A stretch of 64,000 nucleotides of DNA, taken from assembly GCF_039978735.1 (NCBI RefSeq), contig NZ_JBDWAS010000035.1, positions 124,001-188,000 on the forward strand, read 5' to 3'. Origin of the DNA: Maricaulis sp039978735. Lineage in GTDB: Bacteria; Pseudomonadota; Alphaproteobacteria; Caulobacterales; Maricaulaceae. Made by a program: the position numbers and the translations under genes. Under the pieces are notes generated by a model that saw nothing but the letters and a program-made list of their open reading frames with translations, was not told the DNA's origin and did no database searches. This document shows, in pieces, positions 1-7,867 of this stretch (positions are counted from its first letter, which is position 1; every line of letters starts with the position of its first letter).

Positions 1-230
1 GGCCGGTTAAACTGGCGTTACTCATATCGAATTACCCTTAAGATCCCGGTAACCATCCGCGTTAACGATTAGGCGTGCAAGTGAGCTTTCCACAGGAATG
101 GTCATCCCCCGATCTTGTGGCCTCAGTTAGCGCGGGTACAATATCTAGTGTAATTAAACATGAATTGAGATACGCGCTCTTAGCCGACATTCAAGGCAAT
201 GAAGCGCATCCAACTCAGGAGATGAGTGCG

Positions 231-770
231 ATGGCCTGGACTGACGAACGCGTCGAGCAACTCAAGAAGCTCTGGTCGGAAGGCCTGAGCGCCAGTCAGA
301 TTGCCAAACAATTGGGGGGTGTGACCCGGAATGCCGTGATTGGCAAGGTCCACCGCCTCGGTTTGTCAGGCCGCGCGACCCCGTCGCGCCCGGCCCGCCG
401 CACTGTTAAACCCTCCCGTCCGCGCACCACAACGGCTTCCACCGCGCCGGCCCAGCGCCCGGTGTCGCGTCCCTCCCCCTCAACTCCGACCCCGGCTGCT
501 CCCAAGCCGGCGCCGGTGGAGCCTGCCGTCCTGCCGTCTGGCGAATTTGCCACCGTGCTCACCCTGCGTGACTCGATGTGCAAATGGCCGATCGGCGACC
601 CCGCCCAGGCCGAGTTCCGCTTCTGCGGCCGCAAGACCGCCGGCGGCAATGCCTATTGCGAGGCCCACTCCTCGATGGCCTACCAGCCGAGCGCCAAGCG
701 CCGCCGCCGCACCAGCGATGCCGGGGCCGCCCTCGACGCGATCGCCGCAACCCGGCGCTATAATTTCTGA
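231..770 (+). CDS. gcrA: GcrA-type cell-cycle regulator
   Basis: This encodes a 179-aa protein of the GcrA family, a sigma70-interacting transcription factor that acts at CcrM-methylated promoters in the alphaproteobacterial cell cycle. The N-terminal helix-turn-helix is clear, starting MAWTDERVEQLKKLW and continuing SASQIAKQLGG, TRNAVIGKVHRLGLSGRA (about residues 1-50). A Pro/Ala/Arg-rich linker follows (about 50-105). The C-terminal part has a cysteine-bearing segment (SMCKWPIGDP, FCGRK, AYCEAHSSMAYQP) typical of the family. I chose ATG 231 because AGGAG ends 9 bases before it and the protein begins like known GcrA proteins; ATG 222 and a GTG at 75 are in frame but badly placed. A terminator follows directly. 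The identification is firm. Confidence 0.95.
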   Translation: MAWTDERVEQLKKLWSEGLSASQIAKQLGGVTRNAVIGKVHRLGLSGRATPSRPARRTVKPSRPRTTTASTAPAQRPVSRPSPSTPTPAAPKPAPVEPAVLPSGEFATVLTLRDSMCKWPIGDPAQAEFRFCGRKTAGGNAYCEAHSSMAYQPSAKRRRRTSDAGAALDAIAATRRYNF

Positions 771-806
771 TCACCGGCCCTGCCCTCACCCTCGGGTCCG
801 GTAATG

Positions 807-840
807 CGGCCGCCTCTTTCGGGGCGGCCGTTTTCTTTTG
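807..840 (+). terminator. Intrinsic terminator after gcrA
   Basis: CGGCCGCC (807-814) and GGCGGCCG (823-830) form a GC-rich 8-bp stem with an 8-base loop, followed by TTTTCTTTTG. It lies 37 bases after the gcrA stop, between two converging genes. Confidence 0.8.
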
Positions 841-857
841 TGCTTCCGTATGAACGG

Positions 858-1892
858 TCAGTCGGGCGGATCGCCCACCAGCGCCTCGCGCATTTCGGGG
901 ATCCAGCTGTCCGTGCGGCGATTATAGGCCCGCAGGGTGGTGGCAAAACCCCAGTGACACCAGGCAAAGCCGCGCTCTTCCGACGCCTGGCGCACCGCCC
1001 CCACCCAGCGCGCGCGCAGATGTTCGGGCACTTCGTAATAGACCCCGAACTCACCAACCAGGACCGGCACGTTCTGGGTCTGCGCATACTGCGCCACGAT
1101 GTCGAAGTCGCGGGCAAGTTCCGCCTCGTCGGCCGGACCGCCCCACTCGATGCCGGTCCGTGACTGGTTCGACCAGGGCGCGCCCTGATGGGTAAACTCG
1201 AAGGGCGAGTAATAGTGCACCGTCGTCATGACCCGCGGATCGTCCGCAGGCACCTCGGTCTGCACGAGGCCCTCGATGTTGTTCCAGCGGGCCGAGGACA
1301 GGATCACCCACCGCTCCGGCGAGACCGCGCGGACCACATCGAGCAGGTGTGCATTGATCGCATTGACCTGGGCCGCGCTGACGCGGTCGGTTGGCTCGTT
1401 GAGCAGTTCGAAGATCAGCGTGTCAGGATAGCCGGCATAGTGCTCGGCCAGTTGCTGCCAGATCGCCGCCAGCTGCGGCAGACGGCCCTCGGGATCGCGC
1501 ATCAGGGCGTCGAAATGGTGGACATCGACAATCACGCTCAGTCCGCGTGACAGGGCGTGATCGATGATCGCATCGACCCGGGCCAGCACGGCGGGGTCGA
1601 TACGATCGCCGGCACGCAAATGCGCCGACCAGCGCACCGGCAGACGGATCGTGTCGAAACCGGCCCCGGCGATGGCATCGATATGGCCGAACTCGATCGT
1701 GTAACCCCAGGCGCCTTCGTATTCAGCTTCCAGCGCGCCGGACAGGTTCATGCAGCGCGCGACCGGCGGCGTGTCGACAGCGAGTGATTGCCGCGCCGGA
1801 TCGGGCGCAGCCTGCACGCGCGAGTCCGCCGGTCCTTCGCAGGCCGCAAGAAGGGCCGTGCCCAGGATCACGGTTCTGGAAATCATGTGCAT
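858..1892 (-). CDS. GH5-family glycoside hydrolase, lipoprotein
   Basis: This 344-aa protein looks like a glycoside hydrolase family 5 enzyme (endoglucanase/beta-glycosidase clan). It shows RLPVRWS early in the barrel, DVHHFD, the acid/base strand FELLNEP, an HYYSPFEFTHQG strand, and the nucleophile strand VGEFGVY near the C-terminus, all as expected for GH5. The N-terminus (ISRTVILGTALLAACEG) is a lipoprotein signal with lipobox LLAAC, so the enzyme should be anchored in the cell envelope. The start at 1892 has GGGAG 7-8 bases upstream; a longer ORF beginning at 1952 lacks a site. The true substrate (cellulose or another beta-glucan) cannot be told from sequence. It is divergent from the carbonic anhydrase gene. 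Confidence 0.88.
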   Translation of the reverse strand: MHMISRTVILGTALLAACEGPADSRVQAAPDPARQSLAVDTPPVARCMNLSGALEAEYEGAWGYTIEFGHIDAIAGAGFDTIRLPVRWSAHLRAGDRIDPAVLARVDAIIDHALSRGLSVIVDVHHFDALMRDPEGRLPQLAAIWQQLAEHYAGYPDTLIFELLNEPTDRVSAAQVNAINAHLLDVVRAVSPERWVILSSARWNNIEGLVQTEVPADDPRVMTTVHYYSPFEFTHQGAPWSNQSRTGIEWGGPADEAELARDFDIVAQYAQTQNVPVLVGEFGVYYEVPEHLRARWVGAVRQASEERGFAWCHWGFATTLRAYNRRTDSWIPEMREALVGDPPD

Positions 1893-2056
1893 CGCGTCTC
1901 TCCCGGCCGGCGCCAGAGCCCGGTCCCGGGCACAGCCTCTCACGATCCGCATCTTTCATATCATAGGTTTTAACTATCATATCGACGGCATTTTTGAATT
2001 AGAAGGCATGGAAAACAGGCCCCAAATCCTCAGCGGCTCAAGACAAAGGAGACGCC

Positions 2057-2788
2057 ATGAAATACGTGATTGCGGGTCTGCTGGCCGCGACGGTTCCGGC
2101 CGGAACCGCCCTGGCTGACGAATGGGGTTACGCCGGCGAAGGCGCACCGGAGAACTGGGGCGCCTTGTCGCCCGATTTCGCCGTGTGCAGCGCGGGTGTG
2201 CAGCAAAGCCCGGTCGACCTGGTTCCGGGCATTATTGCCGACGGCGTCCGGCCGGTCCTCGACTTCGCCGACATTTCCGGTGTCGAGGCCGAGCGCAACG
2301 CGCATGGCGTGACCTATCACGTCCCGTCCGGCTCAGCGCAGCTGTCGCTGAACGGCCGCAGCTTCGACCTCCTGCAGTTCCACTTCCATGCCGCATCCGA
2401 GCATTGGGTGGAGGGACAGCCCTATCCGCTGGAAGTCCACTTCGTGACGGCCAGCGAGGGCGATCTCGCCGTGGTCGGCGTGCTGTTCGAGCGCGGCGAG
2501 GCGCATGCCACTGTCGACACATTGTGGGATGCCATCGGCGAACCGGGCGAGCGCGAGGAGATCGACGGGACGATCAGCCTGGCCTCCCTGCTGCCGCAGG
2601 ACCAGGCCGCCTTCCGCTATGAGGGCTCGCTTACCACGCCGCCGTGCTCGGAAGTCGTTTCCTGGACCGTGTTCACCACCCCGCTCAGCGTCTCGGACGC
2701 CCAGATCGACGCCTTTGTCGACACTGTCGGCGAGAACGCCCGGCCGCCACAGCCTCTCAATCGGCGCTACGTCCTGCTGGACAACTGA
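2057..2788 (+). CDS. Periplasmic alpha-class carbonic anhydrase
   Basis: A 243-aa alpha-carbonic anhydrase that interconverts CO2 and bicarbonate. The first 20 residues form a Sec signal ending ALA-DEWGY, so it acts in the periplasm. The three zinc ligands are visible as His109 and His111 (QFHFH) and His128 (LEVHFV). Other family landmarks are QQSPVDL near residue 50, AASEHWVEG, and SLTTPPCSE with the second conserved cysteine pairing with Cys44. AAGGAGACGCC provides a strong ribosome site. It converges on the SbtA/PII-like pair, so together they may handle inorganic carbon uptake and hydration. Confidence 0.95.
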   Translation: MKYVIAGLLAATVPAGTALADEWGYAGEGAPENWGALSPDFAVCSAGVQQSPVDLVPGIIADGVRPVLDFADISGVEAERNAHGVTYHVPSGSAQLSLNGRSFDLLQFHFHAASEHWVEGQPYPLEVHFVTASEGDLAVVGVLFERGEAHATVDTLWDAIGEPGEREEIDGTISLASLLPQDQAAFRYEGSLTTPPCSEVVSWTVFTTPLSVSDAQIDAFVDTVGENARPPQPLNRRYVLLDN

Positions 2789-2810
2789 CGCTCCGGACAC
2801 CCACCTTGAA

Positions 2811-2842
2811 AGGGCGCACCTCTTCCCGGTGCGCCCTCATAT
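2811..2842. terminator. Bidirectional terminator between carbonic anhydrase and PII-like genes
   Basis: AGGGCGCACC (2811-2820) is a perfect 10-bp inverted repeat of GGTGCGCCCT (2828-2837) with a 7-base loop. It sits in the 67-base gap between converging genes; T-rich flanks exist on both sides but are short. Confidence 0.75.
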
Positions 2843-2855
2843 TTGGGGACTGGTT

Positions 2856-3155
2856 TCAGGGTGTCGTCACCGGATAGGCGATGATCTCGCCATTCAGTCG
2901 CACCATCTCGTCCTGCAGGGCATCGCGGATGGTTTCGGCGAGCGCCGGGGTGATCGTGAAGACGACCAGCATGCGCCGGCCGGACGCGGTGACCTGGCCT
3001 GCCCGGCTCCATCGGCCGTCACTGCTTCGACCGGAATGCGCCGACAGTACGATCCAGCTCGTGACGCCCAGCGCCTCGATGCGTGTTTCCACCTGCTCGA
3101 CCTGGACCGCATCCACTTCCAGCTCGACACGAAGACATGTTTTCCAACCCGTCAT
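2856..3155 (-). CDS. PII-like signalling protein paired with SbtA
   Basis: This 99-aa cytosolic protein has the beta-alpha-beta pattern of the PII/GlnB-like superfamily (CLRVELEVDAVQVEQVETRIEALG, then a variable loop, then RMLVVFTITPALAETIRDAL). Its ATG overlaps the upstream sbtA stop in an ATGA junction, implying translational coupling. In cyanobacteria the transporter SbtA is paired with the PII-like protein SbtB, which binds adenine nucleotides and controls it; a similar role here is an inference from position. I see no cysteine pair like the SbtB C-terminal redox motif, and the T-loop is not the GlnB uridylylation type. Fold-level assignment only. Confidence 0.65.
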   Translation of the reverse strand: MTGWKTCLRVELEVDAVQVEQVETRIEALGVTSWIVLSAHSGRSSDGRWSRAGQVTASGRRMLVVFTITPALAETIRDALQDEMVRLNGEIIAYPVTTP

Positions 3156-4120
3156 TGCACGCCTCCAAGAACCATCTGCGCCGTTGTGAAATAGAGCGGA
3201 ATTCCGATCAGCAGGTTGAACGGAAAGGTGATGCCCAGGGACAGGGTGAGCGAAAGCGCGGGCCTGGCCTTCGGCAAAGCGAGCCGCATTGCGGCGGGAA
3301 CCGCGATATAGGAGGCCGATGCCGCGAGCGTCATCAGCAAGGCCGCATTGCCGGGCGACAGGCCGAGACCGCGGCTGATGGCCAGGACGATGCCCGCCGC
3401 GATGAGCGGCATGTAGAGCCCGTGCAGCACCACACCCGGCCGCATCTTGCGCCCGTGTTCGACCAGGCCCCGGCCGGCGATCAGCCCCATATCCAGCAGG
3501 AACAGGCAGAGCACACCGCGGAACGCGTCGACGAACAGGGGTGAGACCGCCGCCATCCCGGTTTCACCGGAGATCCAGCCGATAGCGAAAGCACCCAGCA
3601 GAAGGACGATCGAGCCATTGGTCAGCGGTTCGGCCAGCCGCAAACCGCCGCTGCGCCCTGCAGCACCGGCCAGCAGGAGGCCGGTCAGGATGGCCGGCGC
3701 TTCCATCGCCGCGGCCACCGCCACCATGGCGCCGCCGGTGTCCAGCTGCAGCATGCGCGCGGCATCGGAGGCGGCGATGAATGTGACGATGGATATCGAT
3801 CCGTAATGGGCGGCGATGGCGGCCATGTCGACCCGCGGCAGCGAGGTCGTGGCACGCAGGAGGCCGAAGCTCAGGGCCGGCAGGGCTGCGGACAGCACGA
3901 CCCCGGCCAGCAGGACCGGAATGATGTCGCCCAGGCTGGCGCGCGCCATTTCGGCCCCGCCCTTGAAGCCGATCGCCATGATCAGGAAGAGCGACAGGCC
4001 CTTTGCAAAGGCTTCGGGGAATTTCAGGTCGGACCGTATGAACGCCGCAGCCAGTCCGAGAACAAAAAACAGGACCGGCGGCGAGGCCAGCGTCGCGAGC
4101 GCAATGGAGCCGTGTTCCAA
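3152..4120 (-). CDS. sbtA: SbtA-type sodium-dependent bicarbonate permease
   Basis: An integral inner-membrane protein with about ten hydrophobic segments that resembles the SbtA family (formerly DUF897) of sodium-dependent bicarbonate transporters. Recognisable family segments include FAKGLSLFLIMAIGFKGGAEM, AHYGSISIVTFIAA, AMEAPAILTGLLL, LFVDAFRGVLCLFLLDMGL and SASYIAVPAAMR. No ATG is available near the N-terminus. I chose TTG 4120 because AAGGA precedes it by 7 bases; another TTG at 4153 lies inside the perfect inverted repeat at 4145-4188 and has no ribosome site. It is coupled to the PII-like gene and divergent from a LysR gene. In a heterotroph its role is probably anaplerotic carbon supply or pH balance, which is inference. 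Confidence 0.87.
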   Translation of the reverse strand: MEHGSIALATLASPPVLFFVLGLAAAFIRSDLKFPEAFAKGLSLFLIMAIGFKGGAEMARASLGDIIPVLLAGVVLSAALPALSFGLLRATTSLPRVDMAAIAAHYGSISIVTFIAASDAARMLQLDTGGAMVAVAAAMEAPAILTGLLLAGAAGRSGGLRLAEPLTNGSIVLLLGAFAIGWISGETGMAAVSPLFVDAFRGVLCLFLLDMGLIAGRGLVEHGRKMRPGVVLHGLYMPLIAAGIVLAISRGLGLSPGNAALLMTLAASASYIAVPAAMRLALPKARPALSLTLSLGITFPFNLLIGIPLYFTTAQMVLGGVQ

Positions 4121-4144
4121 AACCTGATCCTTCTGGTGAGATAA

Positions 4145-4188
4145 GTCCGGCAACCGCCGAGAGAGGGGGCAAGGGGCGGTTGCCGGAC
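4145..4188. promoter_or_regulatory. Perfect 14-bp inverted repeat in the sbtA leader / sbtA-lysR intergenic region
   Basis: GTCCGGCAACCGCC (4145-4158) is exactly mirrored by GGCGGTTGCCGGAC (4175-4188) across a 16-base spacer. It lies 24 bases upstream of the preferred sbtA start and between the divergent sbtA and lysR genes. It could be an operator, or a hairpin in the sbtA 5' leader. No T-run follows, so a simple terminator is less likely. Confidence 0.6.
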
Positions 4189-4317
4189 AATTCTCTGCAC
4201 CGGCGGCTTTGGGACCGGAGGTGAGGCCGGCGCAGAGGCGAGTGGGTACGCTCTAGACGGCAGCCATAATGAGTGGAAATATATGGATGCTGTTCTTTCA
4301 TTAGGAAAAAACTATAT

Positions 4318-5235
4318 ATGCGTCCGACCTTCCGGCAGCTCGAATACCTGGTCGCAATCGACGAGACCGGACGCTTTTCCAGCGCCGCCCACAGCATGCA
4401 TGTCAGCCAGCCCAGCCTGTCCGCGCAGGTGGCCGAGGCGGAAAGCCATCTCGGTTTCAAGGTGTTCGAACGGGGGCGGAACGGCGCGATCGCGACACCG
4501 CTCGGCCGCGAATTGCTGGCCCGCGCACGCGAGGTCCTGCAGTCGATGTCCGATATCAAGCGGCTCGCCCAGTACGGCCGGGACGGGCTGGTCGGACAGG
4601 TCCGCCTCGGCGTGCTGCCGACGATCGGCCCCTATCTTCTGCCGCGCTGCACGGCCCGCCTGCATGCGCGCTATCCCCAGCTTCGCCTGTCGATCCGGGA
4701 GGAATCCTCCGTGGTGCTGAACCAGGCCCTGAGCGACGGGCGCATGGATGTCGTCATTTCCGCACCGGAGGATCATCCCGGCTGTACCGGCGCCGCCCTG
4801 TTCCATGAACGCCTGTGGATCGCCGTACCACCGGACGATCCGCTTGCGCAGACGCGCGGGCCCGTCAGTCTGGCCGAGCTGTCCGGCCGTGCCTTCCTGA
4901 CGCTGGCGCTCGGTCACCGCCTGAACCGGCTGGTCGCGGATCTGGCCGAACGGTCGGGCGGGCATCTGCCGGCCGATTATGAAGGGACCAGCCTGGATGC
5001 CATCCGCCATATGGCGGCACTCGGTGCCGGTGTCGCCGTGCTGCCGGAACTCTATGTCCGCTGCGAGGCCGAGCGCGATGACAGCCTGGTCTTCCGGCGG
5101 ATCGACGACCCGGGCGCCGAACGCGATATCGCGCTGATCTGGCGGCCCGGATCCCCCCTGTCGACCGGCTTCAACGCGGTCGCGGACATCATGCGCGAGG
5201 CAGCACAGGCCGCACTCGCACCGCGTATGCGATAG
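4318..5235 (+). CDS. LysR-family regulator divergent from sbtA
   Basis: A 305-aa LysR-type transcription factor. The winged helix-turn-helix is at the start (RPTFRQLEYLVAIDETGRFSSAAHSMHVSQPSLSAQVAEAE), followed by the linker helix and a periplasmic-binding-protein-like effector domain (VRLGVLPTIGPYLLPR, GRMDVVISAPEDHPG). The N-terminal style is close to OxyR/CbbR-like LysR members. ATG 4318 is preferred (AGGAAAA upstream) over an in-frame start at 4273 that adds residues unlike the family. Because it is divergent from sbtA and shares a leader with a large inverted repeat, it is the obvious candidate regulator of the bicarbonate genes. The effector is unknown. Confidence 0.9.
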   Translation: MRPTFRQLEYLVAIDETGRFSSAAHSMHVSQPSLSAQVAEAESHLGFKVFERGRNGAIATPLGRELLARAREVLQSMSDIKRLAQYGRDGLVGQVRLGVLPTIGPYLLPRCTARLHARYPQLRLSIREESSVVLNQALSDGRMDVVISAPEDHPGCTGAALFHERLWIAVPPDDPLAQTRGPVSLAELSGRAFLTLALGHRLNRLVADLAERSGGHLPADYEGTSLDAIRHMAALGAGVAVLPELYVRCEAERDDSLVFRRIDDPGAERDIALIWRPGSPLSTGFNAVADIMREAAQAALAPRMR

Positions 5236-5250
5236 CGGCGTCCGCCACGC

Positions 5251-5895
5251 CTACCAGCCGACCGTGAAACTGCGCCCGGCATGAGCGCGGCTCTCGGCCT
5301 CGTCGACAATCGCAATGGCGAAGTCTTCGACCGAGATGGCCGAGCGGCCGTCTTCTCCCGTCACCAGCATGTCTGTTCCCAGCCGGTAGCGGCCCGTGCG
5401 CCGGCCCGGCTCGAGGCTGGCAGGCGGACAGATGTGGGACCAGCCCTCACCGCCTGTGGACAGCACGGCGTCGCGCTGGGCATGGCAGGCCTGCGCGATG
5501 GGCCGGACGGCGTCGGGCAGGAAGCCCGGCCGGGTCAGCACGGTCCAGGCCGGCTGGTCGGGAAAGCGCAGGCTTGCCGCTCCGCCGACGATCACGACCG
5601 GCACGCCGGTCTCGACGGCCGTATCGAGCAGGGTGCGGGTATAGCCGACCAGCTCGGCTTCCCGGCCGGCGGGCGGCCGCAGCGCCATCACCGCCACATC
5701 CTGGTCGCGCAGCACGGCGCGGATCGCCGCCCCGTCGCTCGCTTCGGCGAAGGCGGGAACAGCCAGATCCGGCAAGCCAGCCGCCCGCTGAGGATTGCGC
5801 ACCACACCGGTGACCTCATGTCCCCGATCGAGCGCCTCGCTCACAACACAGCGCCCGACAGACCCGGCCGCACCGAATACGGCGATCCGCTTCAT
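5251..5895 (-). CDS. NAD(P)-binding atypical SDR (NmrA-like)
   Basis: A 214-aa Rossmann-fold protein beginning MKRIAVFGAAGSVGRCVV, which carries the GxxGxxG nucleotide-binding loop, then GHEVTGVVRNPQRA and VMALRPP, as in the NmrA/atypical short-chain dehydrogenase group. No catalytic YxxxK is evident, so it may be a redox sensor or an isomerase rather than an ordinary dehydrogenase. Its start codon overlaps the upstream DMT transporter stop (ATGA), so the two are co-translated. The ORF can be read upstream into the transporter region in this frame, but the family alignment begins at ATG 5895. Confidence 0.85.
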   Translation of the reverse strand: MKRIAVFGAAGSVGRCVVSEALDRGHEVTGVVRNPQRAAGLPDLAVPAFAEASDGAAIRAVLRDQDVAVMALRPPAGREAELVGYTRTLLDTAVETGVPVVIVGGAASLRFPDQPAWTVLTRPGFLPDAVRPIAQACHAQRDAVLSTGGEGWSHICPPASLEPGRRTGRYRLGTDMLVTGEDGRSAISVEDFAIAIVDEAESRAHAGRSFTVGW

Positions 5896-6779
5896 GCCGT
5901 GCCTCCCTGCTTTGCCGACAAGGCCACGGCCGGCGCGCGGGTGGCGCGCTGGCTGAGCCAGATACTGGCCAGCACCAGGCCGGCGCCGGCAAACTGGATC
6001 GCGTCCAGCCGCTCGCCCAGCACCACCCAGCCCAGCACGACCGCGCTGACCGGGCTCAGAAAGCCCAGCATGGTCGCGGCCGACGGCCCCAGCCGGGCAA
6101 TGCCGCGGAACCACAGGACATAGGTCAGGGCCGCACCGATCACGGCCAGATAGGCGAAACCGGCGATATGCCCGGCGTCCAGCGCGGGGAGCGGCGGTTC
6201 GACAAGGAGCGCGAGCGGCAGGAGCAGCAGCCCGCCCGCGGTCAGCTGCCACGCGGTCAGGGTGAGCAGCGGAACCTGCGGTCCCCAGCGCCGGGTCAGC
6301 ACGGTCCCGGTGGCCATCGATGCCGCACCGCCCAGGGCTGCCAGGACACCGATCGGGTCGAAGCCGGCCTGCGGCGATGCCAGGAGCAGGGCCACGCCGG
6401 CCAGTCCGCCGGCCGCGGCGATCACGGCAAGCGGGCGGACGGCCGTGCCCAGTGCCAGCCGGGCCAGGCCCAGCACGATCAGCGGCTGGACGGCACCGAC
6501 TGTGGCGGCGATCCCGCCGGGCAGACGGTAGGCCGCCACGAAGAGGCAGATCCAGAACACGGTGAAGTTCAGCGCACCGAGCACAAAGGCCCGGCCCCAC
6601 CATGCGCCGGCGGGCAGACGGCGCACGAACAGCAGCAGCAGGAGCCCGGCGGGCAGGGCCCGCAGCAGGGCGAGCGTGACGGGGTATCCGTCCGGCAGCC
6701 ACTGGGTGGTCACCAGATAGGTGCTGCCCCAGATCGCCGGCGCCAGCGCCGTCAGGAGAATGTCGAAGGTACGGGGCAT
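5892..6779 (-). CDS. EamA/DMT-family exporter
   Basis: A 295-aa inner-membrane protein with about ten transmembrane helices in two EamA repeats (first PAIWGSTYLVTTQWLPDG..., second FDPIGVLAALGGAASMATGTVL...). Members export amino acids, metabolites or drugs; the substrate is not predictable here. It follows the cyclase-family gene by 3 bases and overlaps the downstream NmrA-like gene, so three genes form one unit. The divergent LysR gene at 7868 is a plausible regulator. Confidence 0.9.
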   Translation of the reverse strand: MPRTFDILLTALAPAIWGSTYLVTTQWLPDGYPVTLALLRALPAGLLLLLFVRRLPAGAWWGRAFVLGALNFTVFWICLFVAAYRLPGGIAATVGAVQPLIVLGLARLALGTAVRPLAVIAAAGGLAGVALLLASPQAGFDPIGVLAALGGAASMATGTVLTRRWGPQVPLLTLTAWQLTAGGLLLLPLALLVEPPLPALDAGHIAGFAYLAVIGAALTYVLWFRGIARLGPSAATMLGFLSPVSAVVLGWVVLGERLDAIQFAGAGLVLASIWLSQRATRAPAVALSAKQGGTA

Positions 6780-6782
6780 GAA

Positions 6783-7757
6783 CTACTCCACCGGCAGGGC
6801 GACGGGACGCATCGGCGCGGCATCGGCCCCGCGCAGTTTCAGCGATCCGCCGATGAATGCGAATTCGTGGACACCGTCCCGGGCGAGCCCTTCCAGATTG
6901 ACGAGTTCCATGATCGGTACCCCGTGCTGGGCGAGCAGGTAGGTGTGCAGCGGGACATAATTGCCCGGCACTTCGGACGGGAAGGCTTCCAGGCTGAGAT
7001 TGTCGGCACCGACAATCATCGCGCCACCCTCCTCGACCAGGAAGCGCGCCGCATCCATGCCCAGGCCCGGTGGGTTTTCCATGTAGCGTGCCGCCGTCTC
7101 ATAATCCTGCATGCGGCCGGTGCGGATCAGCACCACATCGCCTTCGTGCAGCGGCGTGTCCTGCCGCTCCAGCGCCTGCTGCAGATCGGCACGCGAAATG
7201 CGATAGCCGTCCTCCAGCCGGTCGACGCCGAGCGCAGCGGCAACATCGATCATCACGCCGCGGGCGATGATGGGCGGAATGGTTTCCGCGCCGGTGACCT
7301 GCCAGCCGCGGTCGCCGAGATGCTCGTCGGCGGAGAAGCCGTTCCAGATCCGGCCGTCGACACCGAAGTGGTTGAGCGCATCGATATGCGTGCCGGTGTG
7401 GGTGTACATCGAGACCGCGGAGCCCGTGTAGGACACATGCCCGTTCTGCGCCTCACCCACCCCCATCGGATCGTCGACCACGGTACCTCGCGGCGTGTGG
7501 GTCATCCAGATCTGGTAGCGGGGGTCGCCGGCCGCGTGCCAGCCGGGCATGCCGATGAAATACTCGACCGACAGGTCATAGGCGCGTCCGCCAGCGATCC
7601 GGCCGAGAATGGCGGCACGGCTTTCGTCGGTCATCAGGTTCAGGCGTCCAAGCTCGTCATCCGGCCCCCAGGGGCTGGTGCCGACGGCGTCCTGGCCCAG
7701 GGCCGGAGCCAGGCTGGTCAGCGGGGCCAGCAGGCTGGCGATCAGGAAATGTCTCAT
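6783..7757 (-). CDS. Secreted cyclase-family (kynurenine-formamidase-like) hydrolase
   Basis: A 324-aa protein with an N-terminal signal (LIASLLAPLTSLAPALGQ) and the metal-binding signature of the cyclase/KynB superfamily, HTGTHIDALNHF (HxGTHxDxxxH), around residue 120. The C-terminal half keeps GADNLSLEAFPSE and the PIMELVNLEGLA segment common to these amidohydrolases. The family includes arylformamidases and related metal-dependent hydrolases; the periplasmic location argues against a tryptophan-catabolic KynB. It is the first gene of a three-gene unit with a DMT exporter and an NmrA-like protein. The specific substrate is unknown. Confidence 0.87.
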   Translation of the reverse strand: MRHFLIASLLAPLTSLAPALGQDAVGTSPWGPDDELGRLNLMTDESRAAILGRIAGGRAYDLSVEYFIGMPGWHAAGDPRYQIWMTHTPRGTVVDDPMGVGEAQNGHVSYTGSAVSMYTHTGTHIDALNHFGVDGRIWNGFSADEHLGDRGWQVTGAETIPPIIARGVMIDVAAALGVDRLEDGYRISRADLQQALERQDTPLHEGDVVLIRTGRMQDYETAARYMENPPGLGMDAARFLVEEGGAMIVGADNLSLEAFPSEVPGNYVPLHTYLLAQHGVPIMELVNLEGLARDGVHEFAFIGGSLKLRGADAAPMRPVALPVE

Positions 7758-7867
7758 ATCGTCCTCCGGGATTTGTCGCCGGACCGATCCGGCGCTCCCG
7801 TATTTATTCGTTCACATGAGAAGACAAAGACGGCATTATCGAGAACTCTTTTTACCTGGAGTGAAAA

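Noticed and set aside
1..230. Promoter or GcrA/CtrA sites in front of gcrA
   Set aside because: TTAA pieces are present but not with the spacing of a CtrA box, and no clear -35/-10 pair stands out.
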